A DNA stretch of 35,935 bases from Candidatus Zixiibacteriota bacterium (GTDB taxonomy: Bacteria; Zixibacteria; MSB-5A5; JAABVY01; JAHJOQ01): contig JAGVNY010000101.1 in the NCBI GenBank assembly GCA_020053015.1, forward strand, positions 1 to 35,935, written 5' to 3'. Every line of letters begins with the position of its first letter. Positions within the stretch are counted from its first letter, which is position 1. The position numbers were made by a program, and so were the translations under genes. Shown one piece after another: positions 1-8,319 of the stretch. Below the pieces are notes generated by a model. The model saw nothing but the letters and a program-made list of their open reading frames with translations, was not told the DNA's origin and did no database searches.

Positions 1-437
<437 letters not shown>

Positions 438-550
438 TTACTCCACATGCCCCATACAACCTCCAAATTGCCCAGAGTGGCCTTCATGCATCAGGAGTGA
501 TGCAAGTCGGATCAGTTCGGTACGGCTTGTCCGGATTCAAGGGGGCACTA

Positions 551-1354
551 TCACACTGAAGCCGCGTTGGCGCTACCGAGGTCACAGAGCTTCCTTTCGA
601 GACTCGGTCTAACCTCTTCTCCGACAACCTCGAATATACGAATTAGGTCTTCGTACGTGCCCGGTCCACCCAGGAAATCCCAGAATCCCCTGCCTACAAG
701 GAAGTCGCTGCCTTGGTCGAAATACCTGAGGCACGTCCATCTCTGATACTCATGAGGGTCGTATGGGTTGTAGTACATACCCAAGAATGTCCGCACTCTC
801 TTTCCCTCCTTGGCTCTCATCGCATATATCTCCAGGAGGTCTCTCTTTGCTGCTCGCATTTCATTCTTGTTGGGTTTTGGTCCTTTTATCTCGAAGTATA
901 TCTCCTCGTCATCATGCGTTTGAAGGAAAAGATCCACGGTATGAATGCGTTCAGCCGATTGATGGTCGTGCTGGCTTGCTTCGAAGATCTGCTCGGCTTC
1001 TCTCGCGTGGTTGGGCGCTGTTATCACGCCATCAAGCTCACTTAGTATCTCATCGAAGACACTCTGAGCCTCGAGCGTTATCTGTCCCCGTAATCTTCCA
1101 CTACCTCGCAGCTTCTTGGAGACGGTGAACGTTGATCTTGCGATGACCTTTGCGATCGTCTCATGCCAGGTTCCGAGAGCCGTTTCACAGCCGTGGATGA
1201 ATCCCTTCACCAGATAGCCCTTCTTGGTGAAAAGGGCATATTGAAATGGTTTCGCAGAGTCCTGGCCATTCAAGCTGTACTTCTCTATTTTCGCCAGAAT
1301 AGAATCTCGCAGCAGGGAATGGATTTCCGCTTCAAGTTCTTTGTTTAGTGCCAT
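551..1354 (-). CDS. TdeIII-like type II restriction endonuclease (copy A, divergent)
   Basis: Probable DNA-cleaving enzyme of the TdeIII family (the prototype cuts GGNCC). The start chosen is the ATG at 1354 (MALNKELEAE), with AGGAAGGAG 8-9 bases upstream; a TTG further upstream lacks this signal. The protein has 267 residues. A PD-(D/E)XK core is visible: D141 in HTVDLFLQ and E155-I-K157 in IYFEIKGPKPNKN. It shares with the neighbouring copy B the blocks YNPYDP...RWT and GFWDFLGGPGTYEDLIRIFE followed by VGEEVRP, so the two are paralogues. It diverges from B throughout the N-terminal half and uses EIK rather than DLK. It lies 69 bp after copy B, on the same strand as the methyltransferase. 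It could be a second specificity, a heterodimer partner, or a decaying duplicate; the intact catalytic residues argue against decay. The recognition site cannot be read from sequence. Confidence 0.78.
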   Translation of the reverse strand: MALNKELEAEIHSLLRDSILAKIEKYSLNGQDSAKPFQYALFTKKGYLVKGFIHGCETALGTWHETIAKVIARSTFTVSKKLRGSGRLRGQITLEAQSVFDEILSELDGVITAPNHAREAEQIFEASQHDHQSAERIHTVDLFLQTHDDEEIYFEIKGPKPNKNEMRAAKRDLLEIYAMRAKEGKRVRTFLGMYYNPYDPHEYQRWTCLRYFDQGSDFLVGRGFWDFLGGPGTYEDLIRIFEVVGEEVRPSLERKLCDLGSANAASV

Positions 1355-1423
1355 CCTGGTACTCCTTCCTGCAACACAAAGCAACGCTCGAGTTCTGAGT
1401 GCGCTGGTCGAGGAACATTTCTG

Positions 1424-2197
1424 CTATGCGAATTCAGCAAAATACTTGTCAATCTCTGGCCTGAGTTCGATGCCAACCCTTTCAAAGCAGTCCAACAACT
1501 CCGAGTACGTTCCGTCCCCACCAAGAAAGTCCCAGAATTCTTCTGCTACCAATAACTCCTCTTCCAAATCCAACATACCTTTCAGAGTCCATCTCTCATA
1601 TGGCTTCGGCTCATAAGGATTATAAGGAATCGCGATATAGGACCGAACATCCGCTGTCGGCTGTTTGAGGAGGTATATGGCAGCCCATTCAAGGAGCGTC
1701 CGTTTGAAATCCTTGAAATTGCTGATGTTTGGTTTTGCGGTTTTCAGGTCAAACAGATAGACTGAACCTCCACCGCTCTTCACCAACAAATCCACCTTTA
1801 CCGTCTTCAGCTTGTGCATTGCTCCCTTTGTGCAAGCACTCCTGATTCTTGCGATCTCATCTATCTTGTTGGGCGTCTTGCCAACGGAGAGGTCGTTCAT
1901 GATCTGCTGTATTTCGGACTGAGCTTGTTCACTTATCGTGTCTCCAACGATGAATTGCTTCCTGGCCTCAACGAACCTAGCCGCTGCCACGGTTTCTGCC
2001 ACAGGTTCGAAGATGGAGGTGCCGAAAGTCGTATTCAGGGAATGTATGAATGAGAAGAGAGCCATCCTGTCATGGCCGAGCAATCGATAGTGAAAAGGCA
2101 TATTGCCGGATTCGGGCTTGTAGCTCTGGAATTTCCGCCTCAGGCTCTCCCTTATGACACCCTGGATCCGCTGAGTCTGATCATGGGTAAAGGACAC
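1424..2197 (-). CDS. TdeIII-family type II restriction endonuclease (copy B)
   Basis: Restriction endonuclease of 257 residues close to the TdeIII family pattern: MPFHYRLLGHDRMALFSFIH, LNTTFGTSIFEPVAETVA, then the catalytic core D136 (KVDLLVK) and D150-L-K152 (VYLFDLKTAKPN). A conserved tail reads YNPYEPKPYERWT...EEFWDFLGGDGTYSELLDCFE...GIELRPEID. The start is GTG at 2197 (MSFTHDQTQR). The methyltransferase stop lies one base upstream, and the ribosome site AAGGAG sits inside the end of the methyltransferase gene, so the pair is almost certainly co-translated. This is the usual arrangement for a cognate restriction-modification pair. Assignment to the TdeIII family is from recalled family patterns; whether this copy cuts GGNCC is not known from the sequence. 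Confidence 0.85.
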   Translation of the reverse strand: MSFTHDQTQRIQGVIRESLRRKFQSYKPESGNMPFHYRLLGHDRMALFSFIHSLNTTFGTSIFEPVAETVAAARFVEARKQFIVGDTISEQAQSEIQQIMNDLSVGKTPNKIDEIARIRSACTKGAMHKLKTVKVDLLVKSGGGSVYLFDLKTAKPNISNFKDFKRTLLEWAAIYLLKQPTADVRSYIAIPYNPYEPKPYERWTLKGMLDLEEELLVAEEFWDFLGGDGTYSELLDCFERVGIELRPEIDKYFAEFA

Positions 2198-2198
2198 A

Positions 2199-3800
2199 TC
2201 ACTTCTCCTTCAGATGGAATATTACCTCTGCATAAGCGGATCTGTCCTTCTCAACCCTATTCAAGACTGGCCGTTTGAAACGATCCGCTATGTTCATCCC
2301 AGCCAGATCGGCGATCCGCGGATAGAGGTCGAATTTGTCATTTGCAACGAGAAGCACATCGTAGTCAGCTGCGAGGAACTTTCTGCAATTCCGGAGTGCG
2401 GCCGCAATTCCTTCAACGTATGAATCCCGCGCTTCCTTTCCTTGTCCCTTGCATAGAGGGCCTATCTCCAAAGCGTCTCTTCTGTCAAACCCGAAGATTT
2501 CATACGCGTAGGCATGTTGCTCGTGATAGTCGATGAGTCCCACGTAGGGCGGACTAGAGAATATGCCCCGAATCTTCTGTTTGATTAATAGTCTGGATAT
2601 CTCTGGATTCTTCCTCTCGGTTTCAGCAAAAAGGTCTATCTTCCTGCTATCCCCAACCAAGCATACTTGACGAGTGTTTGTCCTGAGCTTGTCGAAAACG
2701 CTCAAGCGTTCTATGCTGTCCTGTGCATACCTTTGCCACCAACTCATGATTGAGAAGAGCGGTTTGCAGATCTTCCCATGCTTCTTGCAGTAGTACGTTG
2801 TCGTGACCGGGTTCTTTAGTGTTGCCAAATCAGCGTGTGTGGTAGCCCTGCACGAGCGAATCGTCCTGCTGAGAATGACACCAAGCACTCTCTTGACATC
2901 AGAGTCCCTCATCGTCTTCAGTTGTTCGAAAAGAAAATCAATCTCCTCTCTCACTGGTTGCAGAAACCACTTCCCCAAGAACGTATCACTTGCATCCTGA
3001 GTGATGCGGATTCTGTGCTGCCGAACCAATGCCTTATAGGTGGCGAGAAACTCTCTCTCCTTTTCGCTGGCGTACACTCTTTCGTCGACCGCACCCGTGA
3101 GAACCCTTCTCTTGTACTCTGGGGAAGGGAAGTGTTTCTGGTTGAAGGTCGCGAGTTCGGCAAGCAGGTGTTCCTCAAAAAGCATGTTGGATCTGGACTT
3201 CTGGAATTCGTGCAAGTGTTTTGTCATAATTGCAGAAGCTTTCGCAATGTCCGGCAACGAGTGCTTGCTGACCTTTACGTTGCTGATTATCGCATTGAAG
3301 GCCGAGATGTCGACTCCGATGCAGTAGAGACCCAGTTCATTTGCCTCTACAAGAGTAGTGCCGCTGCCGCAAAAGGGATCTAGAACAATGTCGCCTTTGG
3401 AGAAGTATATGCGTTTCTTGAACTCATCAGTGTGAGTGTCCAAGAAATACTCCACTAACTGAGGAATGAACTTCCCCTTATACGGATGCAACCTGTGAAC
3501 ATGCTTGGTTCTCTCGGACTCTTTATACTCCACAAATGACAAACGCCAGTTAAGGTCGTCACCGAGCAAGTCCTTCCACCGTTTCTCCTTGTCATAGGAA
3601 TCGTAGTACTGCTTCAACTCCAGTGTGCTGATCAAGAGGCTACCATTGTCCCCGTGTCTCTTCAGCCTTCCGTATTGAACGAGATATGAAAGATTCGAAA
3701 TCGTCACCTGCCGGCCAAGATACTGAGATGCCCATTCGCTGGCTTCTCTAAGACCGACCAGCTCACCTTCCCTTACCCGAAGCGATCTTTGCTGACTCAT
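2199..3800 (-). CDS. DNA methyltransferase (N4-cytosine/N6-adenine type) of the TdeIII-like system
   Basis: Site-specific DNA methyltransferase, 533 residues. SAM-binding motif I DPFCGSGTT is at 141-149, followed by the acidic motif in YCIGVDIS. Catalytic motif IV, SSPPYVG, lies far downstream at about 415-421. This order, with some 260 residues between the motifs that could form the target-recognition region, resembles the alpha class. SPPY points to amino methylation (m4C or m6A), not C5. The first 70 residues look like a helix-turn-helix domain (LREASEWASQYLGRQVTISN), which might bind target DNA or the operon's own promoter. It is translationally linked to endonuclease B. It would protect host DNA from B and perhaps also from A, since no other methyltransferase adjoins A. 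Confidence 0.88.
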   Translation of the reverse strand: MSQQRSLRVREGELVGLREASEWASQYLGRQVTISNLSYLVQYGRLKRHGDNGSLLISTLELKQYYDSYDKEKRWKDLLGDDLNWRLSFVEYKESERTKHVHRLHPYKGKFIPQLVEYFLDTHTDEFKKRIYFSKGDIVLDPFCGSGTTLVEANELGLYCIGVDISAFNAIISNVKVSKHSLPDIAKASAIMTKHLHEFQKSRSNMLFEEHLLAELATFNQKHFPSPEYKRRVLTGAVDERVYASEKEREFLATYKALVRQHRIRITQDASDTFLGKWFLQPVREEIDFLFEQLKTMRDSDVKRVLGVILSRTIRSCRATTHADLATLKNPVTTTYYCKKHGKICKPLFSIMSWWQRYAQDSIERLSVFDKLRTNTRQVCLVGDSRKIDLFAETERKNPEISRLLIKQKIRGIFSSPPYVGLIDYHEQHAYAYEIFGFDRRDALEIGPLCKGQGKEARDSYVEGIAAALRNCRKFLAADYDVLLVANDKFDLYPRIADLAGMNIADRFKRPVLNRVEKDRSAYAEVIFHLKEK

Positions 3801-4036
3801 GCTTATGTGCCTCTTACTTCAGCTCATGCCGATCATAAGCCCAAACTTGCAGATACTAACACAGACGATCTTGTCAGACGGCAACATTTGGCCACACATA
3901 CAATCATTGCTGGGTTAGAAACCCGACTCAAGATATCCAGCCTCTTTCCCAACATCAATCACATTTTGGCCAGCCCACGACGATTGTGTGTCAGAACATA
4001 GCACCAATGCCACGGTCCGGACTTCCGTCTCGCTGA

Positions 4037-4645
4037 TCAAGAGTCAAGATCATTGACCAGCCCAGAAATGTCTACTGTGACGCCTTCTTTTGTCTTCTCA
4101 TAATACACAACTTTCCCCTCGATTGTCTCGTGCAAGGACTCCTTCAGTCTGTACGACTCTGGTTTGATGCTGATGGGAGTATCGCCCACGTAGCCGTCGA
4201 TACCTCTAGATTCCTCAGATGGTTCAGCAAGGCGGTAGGTTGTGTCGAGCATGGCAACCACCTTTGCCAGGATAGCCTCCTGGCACCTAAGACCGATGAA
4301 TGTCTTGATAATAACCATATCCCTAACCCAGCGTTCAATCAGTTGTCTATCTATCTTGTCCATCACCGACCGGAAATTATCAATCATGAGTGCTATCTTT
4401 ACAGTGGCCTTCGGAATCGCGTCTGGGTTCTTCTCCAAGTACCATTTCTCCCATTCCTCTATCGATTTCCCCAGGAACTCCTGAATCAGTTCGCTCATCT
4501 GCCCAACAACTGCAGGGCGCGTGCCCTGAGCATTCTGGTTCGCCAAGTTCAGGATTTGGGTAGAGTACTTAGGAAAGTCAAATGACTTGATTCCGAGAAG
4601 GTCTTGTATCTCACGATTGGTGAGTTTGAGTCTCTTCGTTCGCAC
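4037..4645 (-). CDS. MjaI-family type II restriction endonuclease
   Basis: Restriction endonuclease of the MjaI family (the prototype cuts CTAG), about 202 residues. Family blocks are unmistakable: LTNREIQDLLGIKSFDFPKY, ANQNAQGTRPAVVGQMSELI, EEWEKWYLEKNPDAI, KTFIGLRCQEAIL and the presumed active-site segment GIDGYVGDTPISIKPESYR. The GTG at 4645 (MRTKRLKLTN), with GGGA upstream, places the start just before the conserved LTN block and leaves a 35-base overlap with the methyltransferase gene. A TTG at 4666 and an ATG at 4720 would overlap more and add unconserved residues. The overlapping gene order (methyltransferase then endonuclease) allows modification before cutting. CTAG specificity is inferred from the family and not visible directly. 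Confidence 0.9.
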   Translation of the reverse strand: MRTKRLKLTNREIQDLLGIKSFDFPKYSTQILNLANQNAQGTRPAVVGQMSELIQEFLGKSIEEWEKWYLEKNPDAIPKATVKIALMIDNFRSVMDKIDRQLIERWVRDMVIIKTFIGLRCQEAILAKVVAMLDTTYRLAEPSEESRGIDGYVGDTPISIKPESYRLKESLHETIEGKVVYYEKTKEGVTVDISGLVNDLDS

Positions 4646-6023
4646 GGGAGTTTCCCATATCTGCAAGCGTCTTGAACTTGGTCTCGTATTTGAATGGATA
4701 CTCAGTGTCAAGGTCGGCAAAACCGAGCTTTAGCAGATGAGCGTTGACAAATGTTCTGTTCTTCAAGTAGAGATATGCCATGAGACGATCGTTCTTGTCG
4801 TACTTAGTTGAGTCAAACCTGAGAAACACCTGTCGCTTCAGTATCTTGTTGTTCAGAAAAGTGATGGAGGCTTCGTGCTGGGATGGCCTGGGTCTTACAC
4901 CGGTTAGTCTGACAGTAAGACCGTCGGCTAGTTTGACAAGGTTTGTATCGAGGACTTGCGCCACCGAGTGATAACTGAACCGCGATGTCTTCACGCCTTC
5001 GTCAGCCGCGCTGATTCTCGATCCAAACATCAACTTGTTAGGATCGACTTTCTTGTCGAATTTCACCGGATCGGAGAAAATGTATGGTAATTGCTTGAGG
5101 TCGGCTTTCCAATCCAGAGAGTGTGGATGTTGCTCCTTGACGATGATCTCTGCATTTCCGAACAGAGGGTCTCTCCTCTCACCCAATTTCTGCTCAATGA
5201 CTGGGCGAAACTCCTTGTTGATTTCGTAGCCTATCGAGTTCCTCCCCGTGAGCATGGCCGCAAGTGACGTGGTGCCGCTTCCGAGAAAAGGATCCAGCAC
5301 CGTTTCGCCCGCAAACGTGAACATCTCAATAGCGCGCTTTGGCAATTCGACCGGGAACATGGCAATATGGTGATCCTGCCTGACTCCATTGAAATACCAA
5401 TGGCCTTTGAAGTATTCCTTCCATCTCTCCTTTGGAATTACGGACAGCTTCTTCTGTGATCCATCGACTTTCGGCCCCATACCCGGTTTCTTGAAGATCA
5501 GGATGAATTCATAGTCAATCTCTATGATCCCGTTCCTCGGATACGGGAACGAGCCCATTACAGTCGCGCCGCCGGTCGTGTTCATAGTCGTCTTCTTCTG
5601 CCAAATAATCGCACCCATGTAATCGAGACCAACAGTCTCGCAGAACCTGATGATCTCGGTGCGTATCGGAACGACTTTGTATCTGCCGTAGTAGACTGCG
5701 CGCGCGAATTGATCGCCGATATTGATGAGCATTCTACAGCCCGGATGCAGAACCCTAACACACTCAGCCCAGACCAAGTTCAAGTTGTTGATGTAGTCCT
5801 CATAGGAATCATTGAAGCCAATCTGGTCCTGTACTCCGTAGTCCTTGAGCTGCCAGTAAGGAGGCGATGTGACGATGAGATGCACAGATGACGACGGAAC
5901 TTCAGTCATCTTTCGGGAGTCACCCATTAGGCACACGTGTCGTGTTCCCATTAGAAAGTCGCTCTCTTCGCGAATAATTGCATCCCTTATCGCCTCTGCA
6001 GTCGAGTGATTTACCTCTGACAA
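4611..6023 (-). CDS. N4-cytosine DNA methyltransferase (M.MjaI type) fused to a staphylococcal-nuclease-like domain
   Basis: Modification enzyme of the MjaI-type system, 470 residues. Catalytic motif TSPPYW is at 52-57 and SAM motif DPFLGSGTT at 244-252, the beta-class order typical of m4C enzymes such as those for CTAG. After the methyltransferase (to about 300) comes a second module, about 357-455: VRLTGVRPRPSQHEASITFL, DRLMAYLYLKNRTFVN and HLLKLGFADLD match the strand-strand-helix pattern of SNase/Tudor-SN folds. The Asp-Thr that binds calcium in active SNase appears replaced by RPRP, so it is probably a DNA-binding or structural domain. The first open start is TTG at 6023 with a poor ribosome site. 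An ATG at 5951 (MGTRHVCLMGDS) fits the family start equally well. Confidence 0.88.
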   Translation of the reverse strand: MSEVNHSTAEAIRDAIIREESDFLMGTRHVCLMGDSRKMTEVPSSSVHLIVTSPPYWQLKDYGVQDQIGFNDSYEDYINNLNLVWAECVRVLHPGCRMLINIGDQFARAVYYGRYKVVPIRTEIIRFCETVGLDYMGAIIWQKKTTMNTTGGATVMGSFPYPRNGIIEIDYEFILIFKKPGMGPKVDGSQKKLSVIPKERWKEYFKGHWYFNGVRQDHHIAMFPVELPKRAIEMFTFAGETVLDPFLGSGTTSLAAMLTGRNSIGYEINKEFRPVIEQKLGERRDPLFGNAEIIVKEQHPHSLDWKADLKQLPYIFSDPVKFDKKVDPNKLMFGSRISAADEGVKTSRFSYHSVAQVLDTNLVKLADGLTVRLTGVRPRPSQHEASITFLNNKILKRQVFLRFDSTKYDKNDRLMAYLYLKNRTFVNAHLLKLGFADLDTEYPFKYETKFKTLADMGNSRANEETQTHQS

Positions 6024-6075
6024 AGCTACGGAAGTCGGTGCACCATATCAATCATTTTCTTCGACATCCCTTTCT

Positions 6076-6106
6076 TTGCGTCAAGCGGATAGGCCGCTTG
6101 GCCTAC
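6076..6106. repeat. Palindromic element, copy 1 (GTCAAGCGG...CCGCTTGGC CTAC)
   Basis: GTCAAGCGG at 6080-6088 pairs with CCGCTTGGC at 6094-6102 across a 5-base loop, with one T-G wobble, and CTAC follows immediately. A near-identical element with a perfect 9-bp stem and the same CTAC tail lies at 6729-6754. The two copies bracket the flavin reductase-like gene. Here it sits just after that gene's stop and before the MjaI-type methyltransferase, so it may also act as a transcription-attenuating hairpin, but there is no T-run. Confidence 0.6.
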
Positions 6107-6111
6107 AGGAT

Positions 6112-6681
6112 TCATGTCTTCTTCACCGAAAATCCGCCGACGCCGAGGAACTCGCTTATTCCGCCATAGTATTTGCGAGCGCCGGTGACATAGACAATCG
6201 GTTTGACCTTTTGCAGATCGATCTGTCGATGCTCGTCGAGGCATTTCTCATCGACGTGAATGGAGACAATCTCGCCGATGAACAGCTCATGCGATCCGAG
6301 CATCAGCGATTGCACGACCCTGCATTCTATGTTGATAGGGCATTCTTTGATCATGACGGATGACGACAACTCACCCTTCTCCGCCGTGAATGCACAGTCC
6401 GCGAACTTGTCGCGGTCACGTCCGGAGATATGGCCGCAGTAATCCACGGCGTGTGCCTGATATTCGGTCGGAATATTGATAACGAATTCGCCGGTTTCCT
6501 TCACGAGATGATGGGAGTACCGCGACGGCACAATCCCGACTCCGATCTGAGGAGGCGTGCTGCAGAGCACCCCACACCATGACATTGTGATGATGTTTGG
6601 TTTCTGCTTCTGTTTACCGCATGACAGAAGAACCGCCGGTAGCGGCATCAGGAATGCCTGAGGTTTGATCGTTGTCTTCAC
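6112..6681 (-). CDS. Flavin reductase-like domain protein (flavoredoxin family)
   Basis: FMN-binding split-barrel protein of the flavin reductase/flavoredoxin type, about 189 residues. Visible family features are the N-terminal PLPAVLLSCG, the segment NIITMSWCGVLCSTPPQIGV (flavin-binding region), PSRYSHHLVKETGEFVINIP, and the C-terminal LFIGEIVSIHVDE before VKPIVYVTGARKYYGGI. Such proteins bind FMN and serve as electron carriers or flavin reductases in the cytoplasm; the partner is unknown. The GTG at 6681 (MKTTIKPQ) is preferred, with GGAG 9 bases upstream; an in-frame GTG at 6711 would add ten residues. It stands alone between radA and the restriction island, bracketed by two copies of a palindrome. 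Confidence 0.85.
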   Translation of the reverse strand: MKTTIKPQAFLMPLPAVLLSCGKQKQKPNIITMSWCGVLCSTPPQIGVGIVPSRYSHHLVKETGEFVINIPTEYQAHAVDYCGHISGRDRDKFADCAFTAEKGELSSSVMIKECPINIECRVVQSLMLGSHELFIGEIVSIHVDEKCLDEHRQIDLQKVKPIVYVTGARKYYGGISEFLGVGGFSVKKT

Positions 6682-6728
6682 TGCTCTCAACTCCACTCTA
6701 TGTAGGGGCACAGAACAGAGCCATGCCT

Positions 6729-6754
6729 GTCAAGCGGCAGTCCGCTTGACCTAC
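6729..6754. repeat. Palindromic element, copy 2 (perfect 9-bp stem plus CTAC)
   Basis: GTCAAGCGG at 6729-6737 and CCGCTTGAC at 6742-6750 form a perfect stem with loop CAGT, followed by CTAC. It is the better-preserved copy of the element at 6076-6106 and lies just upstream of the flavin reductase-like gene. Confidence 0.65.
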
Positions 6755-6790
6755 GATGTTCAATGTGGCGTGGCCGTCCCTGCCATAAAT

Positions 6791-6809
6791 CACGGGCGAG
6801 ACGCCCGTG
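6791..6809. terminator. Strong hairpin downstream of radA, possible terminator
   Basis: CACGGGCG at 6791-6798 and CGCCCGTG at 6802-6809 form a perfect 8-bp GC-rich stem with loop AGA. It lies about 58 bp past the radA stop on the minus strand, followed only by a weak T-rich stretch (ATTTATGG). It could therefore slow or end radA transcription, or be another member of the dispersed palindromes that fill intergenic DNA here. Confidence 0.35.
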
Positions 6810-6866
6810 CCAAACACACCGTGGCGGCACGGCAGGCTGCGCCAAACACGACCGGCCACAGTCATT

Positions 6867-8228
6867 CTACACCAGTGCCGCCCTGAAAGCCTCAGAGAGT
6901 CGAGACACAGGCACGACTTCCACACCCGTCTTCATTGCAGCTTCTCGTGCGCCGCGTTCGGGTACGACTATTCGAGTGAATCCGAGTCCAACAGCCTCTT
7001 TGGTTCGCACGTCGAGTCTTGGCACCGATCTGATCTCGCCTCCCAGTCCGACTTCGCCAATGACCACGGTGTCATCGCGCACGGGCGTATCGTGGTAGCT
7101 TGATACGATAGCACAGACCAGACCGAGATCGATCGCAGGTTCATCGATGCGAAGTCCACCGGCGAGGTTGACAAAAACGTCCTTCGATGAAACGTGCAGT
7201 CCTTCCTTCTTCTCAAGGATAGCAAGCAGCAAGCTTAGCCGCTTCTGATCGAATCCCGATGCTACTCTCTGCGGAACGCCGTAGGTAGCCTCGGCGACTA
7301 GCGCTTGAAGCTCGAACAGAATCGGGCGAATCCCCTCGATCGAACACACAATCACTTGACCGGAGATTCCGCTGGTGCGTTCGGAGAGGAACAACTCTGA
7401 AGGATTCGCGACCGGTTCCAGTCCTCGCTCTCCGATAGTGAATATGCCGATCTCAGATGTCGACCCGAAGCGATTCTTCTCTGCGCGCAGAATCCTGTAG
7501 AGATGATTCTTCTCGCCTTCGAAATGCAGAACTACGTCGACCATGTGTTCGAGCACCTTCGGTCCGGCAATCGCGCCTTCTTTGGTGATGTGTCCGATGA
7601 GAAGCAGAGCGATCTTACTCGCCGCGCACGTGTCCTGAAGAGCAGCTACGCATTCGCGTATCTGCGTGACAGTGCCAGGAGAGGACTCGAATTCACGTGA
7701 CCGAAGAGTCTGGATCGAATCTACAATAACAAAGCGATGCGACCCACCGTCCACCAACTCCTTTATCTCCTCCAAATCGGTTGTGGTTGCAACATCGATT
7801 CCCTCAGACGCTATCCCAAGTCGATCTGATCGGTTCCTGATCTGTTCGGGCGACTCCTCGCCAGAGACATAAAGCGATGGATGATCGCGCTCGGTGAACT
7901 TGCCTGCAACCTGAAGCAGAAGTGTAGATTTGCCGATCCCCGGATCGCCTCCAAGCAACACTGATGATCCGGCCACGATTCCGCCGCCGATGACCCGGTC
8001 GAATTCCTCCATACCTGTTGGAATCCTGAATTCAAGAGAGGTGTCGATCTTCCCGAGTGGAACCGCGGCGGCAGCTCTGCGATCGCCGGTGCCCTTGCTC
8101 GACTGTTTCTTGGAGACTCGCTCCTCGACGATCGTATTCCATTCGCCACAATGCTGACATTTGCCCGACCACTTCGATTGAACAGCTCCGCACGACTGGC
8201 AGACGAATATGGTTTTGTCAGAGGACAT
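6867..8228 (-). CDS. radA: DNA repair protein RadA/Sms
   Basis: RadA is a RecA-related ATPase and branch-migration helicase that helps process recombination intermediates. The 453-residue length is normal. The N-terminal C4 zinc finger has C10, C13, C24 and C27 (CQSCGAV...CQHCGEW). Walker A GGDPGIGKS is at 93-101, Walker B lies around FVIVDSIQT, and the RadA-specific KNRFG is at 251-255. The C-terminal third is the Lon-like domain (DVFVNLAGGLRIDEPAIDLG). The start is an ATG right before SSDKTIFVCQ. It is separated from mlaF upstream by a 312-bp gap filled with a structured repeat, so it is probably transcribed on its own. Confidence 0.97.
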   Translation of the reverse strand: MSSDKTIFVCQSCGAVQSKWSGKCQHCGEWNTIVEERVSKKQSSKGTGDRRAAAAVPLGKIDTSLEFRIPTGMEEFDRVIGGGIVAGSSVLLGGDPGIGKSTLLLQVAGKFTERDHPSLYVSGEESPEQIRNRSDRLGIASEGIDVATTTDLEEIKELVDGGSHRFVIVDSIQTLRSREFESSPGTVTQIRECVAALQDTCAASKIALLLIGHITKEGAIAGPKVLEHMVDVVLHFEGEKNHLYRILRAEKNRFGSTSEIGIFTIGERGLEPVANPSELFLSERTSGISGQVIVCSIEGIRPILFELQALVAEATYGVPQRVASGFDQKRLSLLLAILEKKEGLHVSSKDVFVNLAGGLRIDEPAIDLGLVCAIVSSYHDTPVRDDTVVIGEVGLGGEIRSVPRLDVRTKEAVGLGFTRIVVPERGAREAAMKTGVEVVPVSRLSEAFRAALV

Positions 8229-8319
8229 CGATCCTGCTACCCGTTAGCGCTCTGCGAGAGCATTCGATGCGGCGTCCGGAATCCGATCCCCACGCAATCG
8301 ACGAGCCAAATGTATTGAT

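Noticed and set aside
2835-3383. Plus-strand open frame of 182 codons
   Set aside because: Antisense shadow of the second methyltransferase, including its SAM-binding motif.
3801-4036. Possible tRNA or small gene between the two restriction systems
   Set aside because: No cloverleaf, no sustained frame and no conserved motif was seen; it probably only carries the promoter of the second methyltransferase operon.
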